64,000 bases of DNA, taken from NCBI RefSeq assembly GCF_900100705.1, contig NZ_FNCH01000007.1, positions 147,464-211,463 of the forward strand, given 5' to 3'. The position numbers were made by a program, and so were the translations under genes. The first letter of the stretch is position 1. Every line of letters starts with the position of its first letter. The notes under the pieces were generated by a model. It saw nothing but the letters and a program-made list of their open reading frames with translations, ran no database searches and had not been told where the DNA came from. Shown here piece by piece: positions 8,501 through 17,302 of this stretch. This DNA is from Pedobacter terrae. GTDB lineage: Bacteria; Bacteroidota; Bacteroidia; Sphingobacteriales; Sphingobacteriaceae.

Positions 8501-9097
8501 TACTATATTAGTTCATTGATACCTTCCGGCTTTTTATCTTCAAAAATTCAATCATTAACAAAAACTCTTTTCTTTTAACAGCATTAAGGCAAATAGGTTC
8601 TTATATTTTATGATTTTCTCGTTTTTACCATAGCGGATGCTAAGAAAGGCAGCGCACCATAACAATGGAAAAGTTAAGGTTTCGCTGTCTAACAATATCT
8701 TTATAGTCTGATCTTTCGGCTCTTACGCTATTTAAAGCGTCCAATATTATATCTTAATGGTTAGTGTCTCTTCGACAGAAATAAACAGCTTATTTAGAAA
8801 ATGAGCGGATGTGGTTCTTAGGGGAATGCAGTCCCGCCATTCGCTATAGCTCCGATAGAAAAAATCGGAGGCTGCCGCTGTTGTCGGGTTTAGGAACAAA
8901 GGTTTATACGCCCTGCCACCGCTAATATGAAATATTGCTGAAGTCGTTTAGCCCGCCCGATTGCAGGCGGGCTGCTGAAGCATTACCCGCAGCAACGAGG
9001 GCGAACTGGAACAAGTATGTTATTTTATTAATCATCTCATTTTAATTTTCCATCATTCCAAAACAATTTTCTTTTTTTAAGATTGTATGAGTTACAA
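8501..9097. other. Non-coding region with GC-rich hairpins
   Basis: Nearly 600 bp without a supported gene. It includes two clear hairpins: 8850-8870 (CTCCGAT-loop-ATCGGAG) and 8950-8973 (AGCCCGCC-loop-GGCGGGCT). The part near 8825-8890 (gcagtcccgccattcgc, ggctgccgctg) resembles the other 'agcccggag/gcaggact' repeats near 35342 and 38400. The last 60 bases before 9098 are AT-rich and must hold the promoter of the FAD protein, but no clear TAnnTTTG is seen. Confidence 0.5.
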
Positions 9098-10801
9098 ATG
9101 GATACAAAAACAGCAAAAAAGAAAATTGCCATCATTGGTGGCGGCCCGAGTGGTTTGTTCATGTATAAAAGATTAGTTGAATCTAAAGATCCCAACTTCG
9201 AAATAGAAATATTCGAACGCAAAGATTACTTAGGGGCAGGCATGCCTTATAGCGCTGAAGGAGCAAATGTAGAACACATTACTAACGTATCTGACAATGA
9301 AATTCCGATTATATTCAACTCCATTGAAGACTGGGTGAAAATTGCACCACAAGAGGTTTTAAAAAAGTTTGATATTGATTCCGACAAATTTAATGAGTAC
9401 AAGGTACTGCCAAGATTGTTCTTCGGCGAATATCTTTCTGCCCAGTTTAATTTATTAAAAGAGTTTGCAGAAAATAAAGGCATAAAAACCCAGGTGCATT
9501 TAAATTGTATAGTAGATGATATTATTGATTTGCCCGAAGACAATCAGGTTGCGGTAATTGTTAAGGGACAGGGTAAAGTCTGTTTTGAACAGGTAATTAT
9601 CTGTACAGGGCATAATTGGCCGAAAAAATATGAAGGTAAAATCCCTAATTATTTCGATTCACCATATCCACCAAAAAAGGTTGCATTACAGGTAAACCAC
9701 CCAGTTGGTATAATGGGCTCTTCATTAACTGCCATTGATGCCTTGAGAACCCTTGCGCGACAAAACGGAAAGTTTACAGATAATGAAGATGGTACCTATG
9801 CTTATCAGGTAGAGAACAAGGGTTTTAAAATCGTGATGCATTCGCGTAGTGGGCTGTTGCCGGCGGTTAGGTTTCATCTGGAAGATTCTCATTTGGGCAA
9901 GCAAGAAACACTGAGCAAAGCCGAAATCCAGGAAAGCATCAAAATAAATGGAGGTTTTTTGCCTTTGGATTTGGTGTTTGAAAAGAATTTTAAAGAGATG
10001 TTTATTGAAAAAGATCCTGTTTTTTATGAAAAGATCAAAAACATGAACCTTGAGGCGTTCGTCGGTGCCATGATGGATTATCGCGAAAAAATGGAACCAT
10101 TCGATCTTTTCAAGAAAGAATATGATGAAGCAGAAAAGTCGATCGAGAAAAGGAAATCTATCTACTGGAAAGAAGCGCTAGCCATTTTAAGCTTCGCAAT
10201 GAACTATCCTGCAAAATACCTTTCGGCAGAGGATATGGAGCGCTTGCAAAAAGTATTAATGCCACTCATTTCCATTGTAATTGCATTTGTGCCTCAAAGT
10301 TCTTGCAGGGAATTGCTGGCTCTGCATGATGCTGGCGTACTAAGCATTGTTGCCGTTGGCGATCATGCAAAAGTTGAACCTTTAGAAACAGGTGGGGCAG
10401 ATTATCATTACGAGTTGGATGATAAAAAGGTATCTGTTCATTTTGATACCTTTATTGATTGTATTGGCCAACCACATCTTTCTTTTGATGATTTTCCGTT
10501 TAAAAGCTTAATTACCAATAAGACTATTAGTCCGGCGAAATTAAAATTCCAGTCTGCTAAAATAGGGGAGGAAGAAATGAAACAGAACGATTTGGTAAGT
10601 AAAAAAGGCGATGATTACCTGTTAACTGTTCCTGGTATTACCATAAACGATCATTTCCAGGTAGTTGATGAAGCCGGACAGGCAAATAACAGAATTTACA
10701 TTATGGCTGTTCCTTACATTGGTGGTTATAATCCAGATTATTCCGGAATCGATTTTTGTGAAGCTGCTTCTGAAGTGGTGCTGGATTGTATCTTGAGCTA
10801 A
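9098..10801 (+). CDS. FAD/NAD(P)-binding protein (NAD_binding_9 type)
   Basis: A 567-residue protein with an N-terminal Rossmann motif, KIAIIGGGPSGLFMYKRLVE (about residues 8-27), followed by EIEIFERKDYLGAGMPYS, typical of the FAD-NAD(P)-binding family PF13454. A second nucleotide-binding region occurs near residues 205-220 (VGIMGSSLTAIDALRTLAR). The C-terminal part includes DTFIDCIGQPHLSFDDFPF and a final NPDYSGIDFCEAASEVV. The family includes uncharacterised flavoprotein monooxygenase or dehydrogenase-like proteins, and the substrate is unknown. The ATG at 9098 is chosen over an upstream TTG at 9083. It converges with the M23 peptidase gene only ten bases downstream. Confidence 0.75.
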   Translation: MDTKTAKKKIAIIGGGPSGLFMYKRLVESKDPNFEIEIFERKDYLGAGMPYSAEGANVEHITNVSDNEIPIIFNSIEDWVKIAPQEVLKKFDIDSDKFNEYKVLPRLFFGEYLSAQFNLLKEFAENKGIKTQVHLNCIVDDIIDLPEDNQVAVIVKGQGKVCFEQVIICTGHNWPKKYEGKIPNYFDSPYPPKKVALQVNHPVGIMGSSLTAIDALRTLARQNGKFTDNEDGTYAYQVENKGFKIVMHSRSGLLPAVRFHLEDSHLGKQETLSKAEIQESIKINGGFLPLDLVFEKNFKEMFIEKDPVFYEKIKNMNLEAFVGAMMDYREKMEPFDLFKKEYDEAEKSIEKRKSIYWKEALAILSFAMNYPAKYLSAEDMERLQKVLMPLISIVIAFVPQSSCRELLALHDAGVLSIVAVGDHAKVEPLETGGADYHYELDDKKVSVHFDTFIDCIGQPHLSFDDFPFKSLITNKTISPAKLKFQSAKIGEEEMKQNDLVSKKGDDYLLTVPGITINDHFQVVDEAGQANNRIYIMAVPYIGGYNPDYSGIDFCEAASEVVLDCILS

Positions 10802-10811
10802 AAAAACTGAT

Positions 10812-11438
10812 CTATCTGATGTGTTCTTTTATAAATACCTGAGGATTATAAAATCTTTCGTTAAGTTGTTTATTATTAAAGGTTAACCAGCTCGCACAGC
10901 CATAGTCATCAAATTTTTTCCTGATTTCTAAATGGAGGTGGTGATAATCGCCTCCGTACTTTTTACTTTCCTTCGGTGTAAATAACCTGGCCAGTTTGGT
11001 ATTCTGATCCACCTGCTGACCGTTGCTTACATAAACCTCTTTCAGGTGTTTATAAGAAGTAAACATCGTTTGGCCGTTAGGAAGTTTATGTTTAACCACC
11101 ACGGTACGTTGATTTTCGCCCAAATGTACAGAGCAAACTATTCCGTTAGCCATAGCGTAAACGTTAACCAGTTTTGCTTTTGGCTGAGCAGGATTAATAT
11201 CAATAGCTGTGTGGATATGGCCTTTAACATAACTATCCCGATGATCGCCGAAAATGCTGATGATTTTAATGTTATTTACCTTTTTACGGTTAGCCACGTC
11301 AAAGGGTAAAAACCATTGATCGGCTGTTTTTGCAGGGGCCGTATCGGTATAATAAGGTTTCCATCGGTCACGGTCTTTCTCAATAGTTGGCGTTTCAAAT
11401 AATAGCGTAGATAAAAAGAGAAATAATAATGTTCTCAT
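10812..11438 (-). CDS. M23 (LytM-type) peptidase domain protein
   Basis: A 208-residue exported protein. The start at 11438 (MRTLLFLFLSTLLF) gives a clean signal peptide; an earlier start at 11477 would add 13 polar residues. The M23 zinc metallopeptidase core is visible: GHIHTAIDI supplies the first His and Asp ligands (H-x-x-x-D) and HHLHLEIRKKF supplies the H-x-H motif. Between them are VYAMANGIVCSVHLGENQRT and HKLPNGQTMFTSYKHLKEVYV, the typical LytM beta-sheet region. Such enzymes cut peptidoglycan cross-links or act as inactive scaffold regulators. Here the key metal ligands appear present, so activity is plausible. No partner gene. Confidence 0.8.
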   Translation of the reverse strand: MRTLLFLFLSTLLFETPTIEKDRDRWKPYYTDTAPAKTADQWFLPFDVANRKKVNNIKIISIFGDHRDSYVKGHIHTAIDINPAQPKAKLVNVYAMANGIVCSVHLGENQRTVVVKHKLPNGQTMFTSYKHLKEVYVSNGQQVDQNTKLARLFTPKESKKYGGDYHHLHLEIRKKFDDYGCASWLTFNNKQLNERFYNPQVFIKEHIR

Positions 11439-11521
11439 GGCATAGCATAATTTAAGGCAAGGTAATGATTTTATCAAAATAAACTATTGTTATAGTTTAA
11501 AATCGTAATCATTTTCTTGTG

Positions 11522-11610
11522 TTGGCAGATGTTTCCATCTGCCAAGGGTAAGAACTTATTTGATTTTTATAAAATCATCTGATTTACTCAGTTCAGATGG
11601 TATCATCTGA
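11522..11610. repeat. Two short perfect hairpins after the siderophore operon
   Basis: TTGGCAGATG-tttc-CATCTGCCAA at 11522-11545 and TCAGATG-gtat-CATCTGA at 11593-11610 share the CAGATG core and lie just beyond the stop of the last siderophore gene. They could end transcription of the minus-strand operon, though no U-tract follows, or be REP-like elements of the same class as those at 13451-13510 and 40421-40468. Confidence 0.55.
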
Positions 11611-11617
11611 CTGCACC

Positions 11618-13429
11618 TTACGCCAAAACATCTTCTTTCAAGGCTTCTGCCGCTGGGTTAACTAATGTACCGATCAATTCAGGTACCGGTACGTCGGTGC
11701 TTTCGCTATAGCCATGGGTTAACAGCCTGACACGGTTAATGCATACCCTGATGAATTCTGGTACGAACAGATCGAATTGTTGAAATTTAGGTGCAAGCTC
11801 CGGGTTTTCCTCTTGGAATGCTAAAATTACATCTGCCACCTGGCGCCAGAATTGCTTTTCATCCAGGCCAACATAACTGTGGAAAATATTGCTGAGGTAT
11901 CTGAAAACGGCATCAAATATCCCCGATAGGATAAATAAAGGCGCCAGTTCGTCGTTAATTTCTCTTAAAACATCTACCAGATCATTTGGTAATTTTGCTT
12001 TTGATTCTTCTGTTAACACAATTTCCTCTACAAAATCTTTAATGATAATGCGTTGTGGTATGCCATTTTTAATTACCAAAATGGTGTTTTCGCCATGTGG
12101 GCTAAAGAAAAAAGCATGTTTGTAAAAAATCCTTAATATTGGTTTTAGATAGGCTGATAAATAGGTATTTAACCACGCTTCGGCAGTTAAACCCGACTTT
12201 TCGATCAAGGCATCCACCATGCTTTTCCCATTGTCATCTACATAAAGCAGGCTTGCCATCGTCATGATGTTTTCGCCTTCTAAAAGATAATTTTCGGCAC
12301 TTTCCCGCCAGATTGCACCTAAAAACTCCTGATATTGATATGGTGAACCAGGTATTTCGCTATATTGTGGATGGGTATAGGCTACAGTTGCTACCTCCCC
12401 TAAAAGCACCACACGGGTCTGTTTTAAATACTCGTCACCTTGCAACATATCTTTTGCCCATTGGGTTACTTTTGGTGCAATAGCCAGTTTTTTAGGCGAT
12501 AATCCCCTGAAAATGGAAGTATTTAAGATCGAAATGGCCGTTTTTACATAATGCTTTTTAGGCTCACTCACATTAAAGAAAGTGCGGATGCTGTTTTGAC
12601 ACATGTATTCATCATGTCCCACACCAACCGGTACAACCAACTGATGGGCAATATCATGTGCTAGCTGCAATACGATTTTATTGTTCCATTGCCATTCGTG
12701 CACAGGGATAAAAAAATAATCCTCTGGGTTTAATTCCTGCTGAATCAATACCCGATTAAAATCGTGAACCTGCTTTAAACTTAGTTCTTCATTATAAAAA
12801 GAAAATGGAGAAATACTTTCGATACTTTTAAAGAATGCCCTTGATTTGTGCACGGCTAACCAGGCCAGTTGTGTTTTTTGTGCAGCTTCTGGCGCATATT
12901 TGCCTTGATCACTATGGTTAAAACCGATCCGTCCTTTGTTAATTGTAGCCCAGGGATGTCCATCCATCTGGTGTTCAATGGTCTGGTAATCGGAACTAGC
13001 CAGTTCATCAGCAGTTAAACGGCCTTTTTCGTGGATATAAGCATCGGCATATAAGGTGTTTAATGTTTCCTCAATAAAATGTGCCATGGTAAAGGGTTTA
13101 ATCCCGAAGGTTTGCTGTAATTCGGTGTAAAAAGCAGGGGCATTGTTTACGGCTAAACTTTTACCGTTTACAAATTTTTTGATACTAAGTTTATCAATAT
13201 GGAGATAATCTAGCGCACGCAGTTGACCAGAGAAAGTATAATAAATATCATCAGCATCTGTATCAAGATGGAAATCAGAATTTCCCTGTTCATCAGTATT
13301 GATCAGCTTTGGTTCAGCTAATTTCTCGTGCATCAACTCCACGATAGATTTTGCAATATAGTTGAGGTTTACCTTATCCCAAACTTCTTTTTTTAAAGGT
13401 TTTATGTGATTGAAATTGTTGTAATTCAT
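11618..13429 (-). CDS. IucA/IucC-family NIS siderophore synthetase
   Basis: A 603-residue NRPS-independent siderophore synthetase, which uses ATP to adenylate a carboxylate and condense it with a hydroxamate amine. Residues 157-170 (GHPWATINKGRIGF) and 176-181 (KYAPEA) are the nucleotide-binding motif, 240-255 (FIPVHEWQWNNKIV) the second motif, and HGENTILVIKNG plus IIIKDFVEEI the C-terminal IucA/IucC and FhuF-like region. The 'HPW-x-x-x-NKGR-GF' form is most like RhbF, AlcC and DesD. The start at 13429 (MNYNNFNHIK) is preferred over an upstream ATG, since the extra 44 residues would be translated from a repeat. It is the last gene of a four-gene operon and probably performs the final coupling or cyclisation step. 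Confidence 0.9.
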   Translation of the reverse strand: MNYNNFNHIKPLKKEVWDKVNLNYIAKSIVELMHEKLAEPKLINTDEQGNSDFHLDTDADDIYYTFSGQLRALDYLHIDKLSIKKFVNGKSLAVNNAPAFYTELQQTFGIKPFTMAHFIEETLNTLYADAYIHEKGRLTADELASSDYQTIEHQMDGHPWATINKGRIGFNHSDQGKYAPEAAQKTQLAWLAVHKSRAFFKSIESISPFSFYNEELSLKQVHDFNRVLIQQELNPEDYFFIPVHEWQWNNKIVLQLAHDIAHQLVVPVGVGHDEYMCQNSIRTFFNVSEPKKHYVKTAISILNTSIFRGLSPKKLAIAPKVTQWAKDMLQGDEYLKQTRVVLLGEVATVAYTHPQYSEIPGSPYQYQEFLGAIWRESAENYLLEGENIMTMASLLYVDDNGKSMVDALIEKSGLTAEAWLNTYLSAYLKPILRIFYKHAFFFSPHGENTILVIKNGIPQRIIIKDFVEEIVLTEESKAKLPNDLVDVLREINDELAPLFILSGIFDAVFRYLSNIFHSYVGLDEKQFWRQVADVILAFQEENPELAPKFQQFDLFVPEFIRVCINRVRLLTHGYSESTDVPVPELIGTLVNPAAEALKEDVLA

Positions 13430-13450
13430 GGTGTTTTTTTTATCGTTAGT

Positions 13451-13510
13451 CCGGATTTGTAATCCGGAATGGTTTGTATCCTTTTCAAAGTCGGGATTAA
13501 AAATCCCGAC
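13451..13510. repeat. REP-like paired hairpins (GGATT-AATCC type)
   Basis: CCGGATTtgtAATCCGG at 13451-13467 and GTCGGGATTaaaAATCCCGAC at 13490-13510 lie between two siderophore genes. The second covers the stop codon and last codons (GRDF) of the monooxygenase gene. Closely similar hairpins are at 40421-40437 and 40446-40468 (GATTacaAATC cores). The shape resembles REP sequences mobilised by TnpA_REP/RAYT transposases, but no such gene is in the window. Confidence 0.6.
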
Positions 13511-14843
13511 CAGCCAGTTGTAAATCTGCTTCAGCAAACTCAGCTCCCTGCAACTCATCATTTACACTAAACTGCTGGAAAGCGATCCGTTTTTCTACTT
13601 TATAAATCTCAAAACCCAAAATGGCGTTAATAATGGATGCATTGCGATAGGCACCCATTCCCAGATCCGGCGTTACAAATCCATGGGTATGCAATTCGGC
13701 ATTTTGAACAAAAATTTCGTTTCCGTCTACATCAATAGCATAGTTTCGGTGTACCTGGAAAAGCCCATCGGCATTACGCATTATCCTATCATTAATATCA
13801 GACAGAAAACCTGGTTCATTATATTGGTAACCGGTTGCCAGCACCACAAAATCCGTGTCAACAGCAAAGTCTTTTTCGCTTTCGGTATGATAAAACCCGA
13901 GCTGGTATTTACCGTCGGTACCTATGGTTAAGTTGTTCAACTGGCAGTTAGGCATTAGCTGTGCATTAACTTTTTCGCCATCAACACTCAATTCGTAGAG
14001 TTTATCGAAAATCTGGTTAATCAGTTCGAAATTTATACCCTTAAATAAAGAATTTTGTTTGCCTAACAGTTGTTTGCGTTTGTCATCATTTAAATGATAA
14101 AAATGGTCTACATATTCCGGTGAGGTAAGTTCCAATGTCAGTTTCGAATATTCCATCGGGAAAAAGCGGTCTGGTCTTGTAAACCATTTCAGCTGCAATC
14201 CATTTTCAGTTTCGGGCAAAAGATCGTAGAAAATTTCTGCGGCACTTTGTCCTGATCCGATAATCGCTACCGTTTTTTGTTTCAGTAACGTAGGCTTGAA
14301 CTTTAAATATGCTGAAGAATGTATCGCATTTTTGTGTTCAGTCGGACGAATAAAACCAGGTACTTTTGGTCCTGTACCTGTTCCCAGTACGATTTTTTTA
14401 GTCAGAATGATTTCTGTCGCTCCTGTCGTCTGATCAACTTTTTCTACCTGATATATACCGTCAGCGTAATTGATCTGGCTTACTTTCTGTCCGAAATGGC
14501 AGTTGTGCAGTCGGTTGATTGCCCATTTACAATAGGCATTATATTCTTTGCGCAATACAAAAAAATCTTCCCTAATGTAAAATTTATAAAGTCTATCGGT
14601 TTGCTTTAAGTAGTTTAAAAAACTGTATGGACTGGTTGGATCGGCCATGGTAACCAGATCTGCCATAAAAGGAACCTGCAAAGTGGCATCGCTCAACATC
14701 ATGCCTGGGTGCCAGTTAAACTCATCCGCCTGATCTAAAAATAAGGTAGATAAACTGTTGATAGGCTCACATAAAGCTGCCAAACCTAAATTGAAAGGAC
14801 CGATTCCGATCCCAACAATGTCGTATATTTTTTGTTCCTGCAT
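13497..14843 (-). CDS. L-lysine/L-ornithine/diamine N-monooxygenase (siderophore)
   Basis: A 448-residue flavin-dependent N-hydroxylating monooxygenase of the IucD/PvdA/AlcA/DesB family, which makes the N-hydroxy-amine later acylated to a hydroxamate. The FAD site GIGIGPFNLG is at residues 11-20, followed by the family signature FNWHPGMML and LQVPFMADLVTMADPTSPYS. The NADPH site VAIIGSGQSAAEIFYDLL is near residue 191, and the DFVVLATGYQYNEP motif near residue 345. Because a decarboxylase is in the same operon, the substrate is more likely a diamine (cadaverine or putrescine) than the amino acid; this is inference. Its ATG overlaps the stop of the fusion gene upstream (TAATG). The last four codons are made from a hairpin repeat. 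Confidence 0.9.
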   Translation of the reverse strand: MQEQKIYDIVGIGIGPFNLGLAALCEPINSLSTLFLDQADEFNWHPGMMLSDATLQVPFMADLVTMADPTSPYSFLNYLKQTDRLYKFYIREDFFVLRKEYNAYCKWAINRLHNCHFGQKVSQINYADGIYQVEKVDQTTGATEIILTKKIVLGTGTGPKVPGFIRPTEHKNAIHSSAYLKFKPTLLKQKTVAIIGSGQSAAEIFYDLLPETENGLQLKWFTRPDRFFPMEYSKLTLELTSPEYVDHFYHLNDDKRKQLLGKQNSLFKGINFELINQIFDKLYELSVDGEKVNAQLMPNCQLNNLTIGTDGKYQLGFYHTESEKDFAVDTDFVVLATGYQYNEPGFLSDINDRIMRNADGLFQVHRNYAIDVDGNEIFVQNAELHTHGFVTPDLGMGAYRNASIINAILGFEIYKVEKRIAFQQFSVNDELQGAEFAEADLQLAGRDF

Positions 14844-17302
14844 TATATTTCCTCCGTTTCAAATTGTGCTGTTTTCAGCATGGCATAAGCTTTGGCTTCA
14901 GGAAATTTATCCCAGTACCAATCGCGGTAACAGAATGTTAGATTGGCCATTTTATAAGGCATTTGGATCACTTTTTCCAATTTAAAGCCTAGTCTGGTTA
15001 CAAAAATGTGCATGGCACGACTTTCCACTGCGGCTTCACCGATGCATTTACCTACTTCGGGTTGTTCAAAAATGAAATCCATTAAGGCCTGGCCGGTTTC
15101 GAAACTGAATTTTTTGTCCTTATCGGTAGGGGCAATTAATAAATGTGCACCATAATCTGTCGTTAAAGCTTCATAGCAGGCACCCACACCATCCCGCATA
15201 GGCCAATAAGGTTCTATGGTAAATGTTGGTTCACCATTTATTTCGCCAATAAAACTGTGCGATGAATCGTTGGGCAATAAAGTTCTATAGAATAACTCCA
15301 AACCCCTGATCGGACCATCCATTTTCCAGATTGGTTTCGCATGTTCCTGGTTAAACCAATCGTGAACCATTTCCAGGTCACGCTCGATATTAAATGGACG
15401 GATGTTGATCGTTACATTTTCTTTAGGGAAAAACCTGCTGTACAATACCTCATTTGTTTTTGGTTTGATCAGGTTTTCGGAGAAGAAATATTTAGTCAAT
15501 GGATTCGGAAATTCACGGTAAATGGCAGGGTTATCGATAGGTGCGCTTGCTTCGTCTATATTGCATAAATTGGTCAGCAGGTTTCCTTTAACTTCCCAGC
15601 TGCGGCGGTTGATGATATAATCTATTAAACCAGTTTTGTCACTGTTTTCGAATTGTTTAAATTCGAGGTAGACCAGGTCAATCAGGTTTTTTTCATCGGC
15701 CAAACCATTGCTGGCAATGGCATTTGCCACACCCAAAATATTGTTGATGAGCAGATAATAAGTAAGTTTTGGCAAGATGTATGCATTTGGAACAATAGAA
15801 CCGCTTTCTGTAGCAATGCCTGGAGATGCCTTTTCCAATGCTTCAGCCTTGGCATCACTAAAGAAAAAGCCCTGATTATCTCTGAAATAAAGTTTGGCAG
15901 GATAGTAATTTTTATCCAGTTCAACCATCACATTTTGCTGATGGAATTCAAAAGCCATCCCAAAATTATTGTAAAGGCCAACAATTGGTGCCACACAAAG
16001 ATGTAGGTACTGTTTAAACCAGCTTACAGCAGTATGTGCAACTGTTTTGTTTTTGCTGATTGAAGCTTCTTCGATCAGGTTTACAATTCTTGGCTTTTGG
16101 CCTAATAAGCCATCCTGGCAAAGTGCCGCTAATAAAGTTACATTTTTTTCCGTTCCTTCTCCTTTAAAAGGATTGTGCCTGATGCTGATGTTAAAGCCAT
16201 CAATCGTTTCATTTTTATAATTTACAGTAATAAAGGCAGGGTCGGTAATGAATTCAATTTCCGGGAATTCTGCTTTTGCGGCCTTGCCATATCCCGTTTT
16301 TAACAATTTGCTTACATCATAACCACGATGAAGTTCCCGGACGAGGTTAACCCTTTCTGAGTTGGTTATTTTTACATGTAATGAAAATTTAAGCATCCAA
16401 TCGCTTGATGCATTATAAACCGTTCTAACGGAAGATGTTGGGGTGTACAATTCTCCAAAATGACCCAAAAAGATCAGCAACTTTTCTTGCTCCATCGCCT
16501 TTACCTGAGGAAGGGTAAGCAGGTGTTGGGCTTCCCAGGGGTGCATAGGTACAACTTTATAATCCGGATGCTGATCGAGCAAGCTGATAATTTCTGTATT
16601 ATTGCTATCTAACAGTTCTATTCTGAAAAGATCGGTCATGTCGAAACCTTCAGCATTTTTTTCCACGATATTTTCTGCTGAAATCAGGAAATAGGCCAGC
16701 TGAAAATGACCTTGTGTTTCTGGCGAATATTTAAAAAGTTCTTCTTTACTGTTAAAACCAGATCTCCCTTTAGGAAAGGGATGCGCATTGTGTCCTAAAA
16801 ACAAAGATTGCTCTGCTTCTATAAAGCTCATTTTAGCAAAATTTACAGGTTTGCCATTTTGTTTAAAGAATGATAAAAATGCTTCGAGGTTTTCTACGCT
16901 ATTGGTCAAACGTTGTTTTACCAGGTTCGCATCAACAGCACCAAATTCCTGAGTACTAAATTGAATGGCCAGTTCCATAAACCTGTATATAGTGAGCGGA
17001 TTGATGGCATCTGTATCAATATTCCTTTCGATTATGGGAAAGTTAAATACGTGGCGGCCACTATCGGCGTAAAATTTTAAAGGTGCATATACTTCAAAAC
17101 CAATGGCCGTAAAGTCAAATCTGATATGCAAACGATCGTTTGTTGTAACCAGGTAATTGGCTAATGGTTCGTCATATTTAGGGATCCCTATATAACGGCT
17201 CCAATTGGTAAATTCACGACAATAGCTGTTTAGCAGCGCATTAAAATTAGTTTCTTCTGAAATCTGCTGAAACTTGGTTGAGTCTAACGTATTCGTTTCC
17301 AT
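14843..17302 (-). CDS. NIS siderophore synthetase fused to a C-terminal hydroxylamine acyltransferase
   Basis: An 819-residue two-domain enzyme. Residues about 1-610 are an IucA/IucC NIS synthetase: GHNAHPFPKGRSGFNSKEEL is the ATP-site motif, VVPMHPWEAQHLL and PTSSVRTVYN follow, and FEFHQQNVMVELDKN with LYFRDNQGFFFSD forms the C-terminal lobe. Residues about 618-819 are a GNAT-type N-hydroxy-amine acyltransferase of the IucB/RhbD/AlcB type: INIRPFNIERDLEMVHDWFN, PTFTIEPYWP, YGAHLLIAPTDKDKKFSFET and RAMHIFVTRLGFKLEKVIQMP. The two activities would acylate the N-hydroxy-diamine and then activate a carboxylate for condensation. The gene overlaps the decarboxylase gene by 56 bases, so translation is probably coupled. 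Confidence 0.88.
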   Translation of the reverse strand: METNTLDSTKFQQISEETNFNALLNSYCREFTNWSRYIGIPKYDEPLANYLVTTNDRLHIRFDFTAIGFEVYAPLKFYADSGRHVFNFPIIERNIDTDAINPLTIYRFMELAIQFSTQEFGAVDANLVKQRLTNSVENLEAFLSFFKQNGKPVNFAKMSFIEAEQSLFLGHNAHPFPKGRSGFNSKEELFKYSPETQGHFQLAYFLISAENIVEKNAEGFDMTDLFRIELLDSNNTEIISLLDQHPDYKVVPMHPWEAQHLLTLPQVKAMEQEKLLIFLGHFGELYTPTSSVRTVYNASSDWMLKFSLHVKITNSERVNLVRELHRGYDVSKLLKTGYGKAAKAEFPEIEFITDPAFITVNYKNETIDGFNISIRHNPFKGEGTEKNVTLLAALCQDGLLGQKPRIVNLIEEASISKNKTVAHTAVSWFKQYLHLCVAPIVGLYNNFGMAFEFHQQNVMVELDKNYYPAKLYFRDNQGFFFSDAKAEALEKASPGIATESGSIVPNAYILPKLTYYLLINNILGVANAIASNGLADEKNLIDLVYLEFKQFENSDKTGLIDYIINRRSWEVKGNLLTNLCNIDEASAPIDNPAIYREFPNPLTKYFFSENLIKPKTNEVLYSRFFPKENVTINIRPFNIERDLEMVHDWFNQEHAKPIWKMDGPIRGLELFYRTLLPNDSSHSFIGEINGEPTFTIEPYWPMRDGVGACYEALTTDYGAHLLIAPTDKDKKFSFETGQALMDFIFEQPEVGKCIGEAAVESRAMHIFVTRLGFKLEKVIQMPYKMANLTFCYRDWYWDKFPEAKAYAMLKTAQFETEEI

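Noticed and set aside
13430..13561. N-terminal extension of 44 residues for the second NIS synthetase
   Set aside because: It would be translated from REP-like hairpins and overlap the monooxygenase gene. The internal ATG at 13429 gives the family start.
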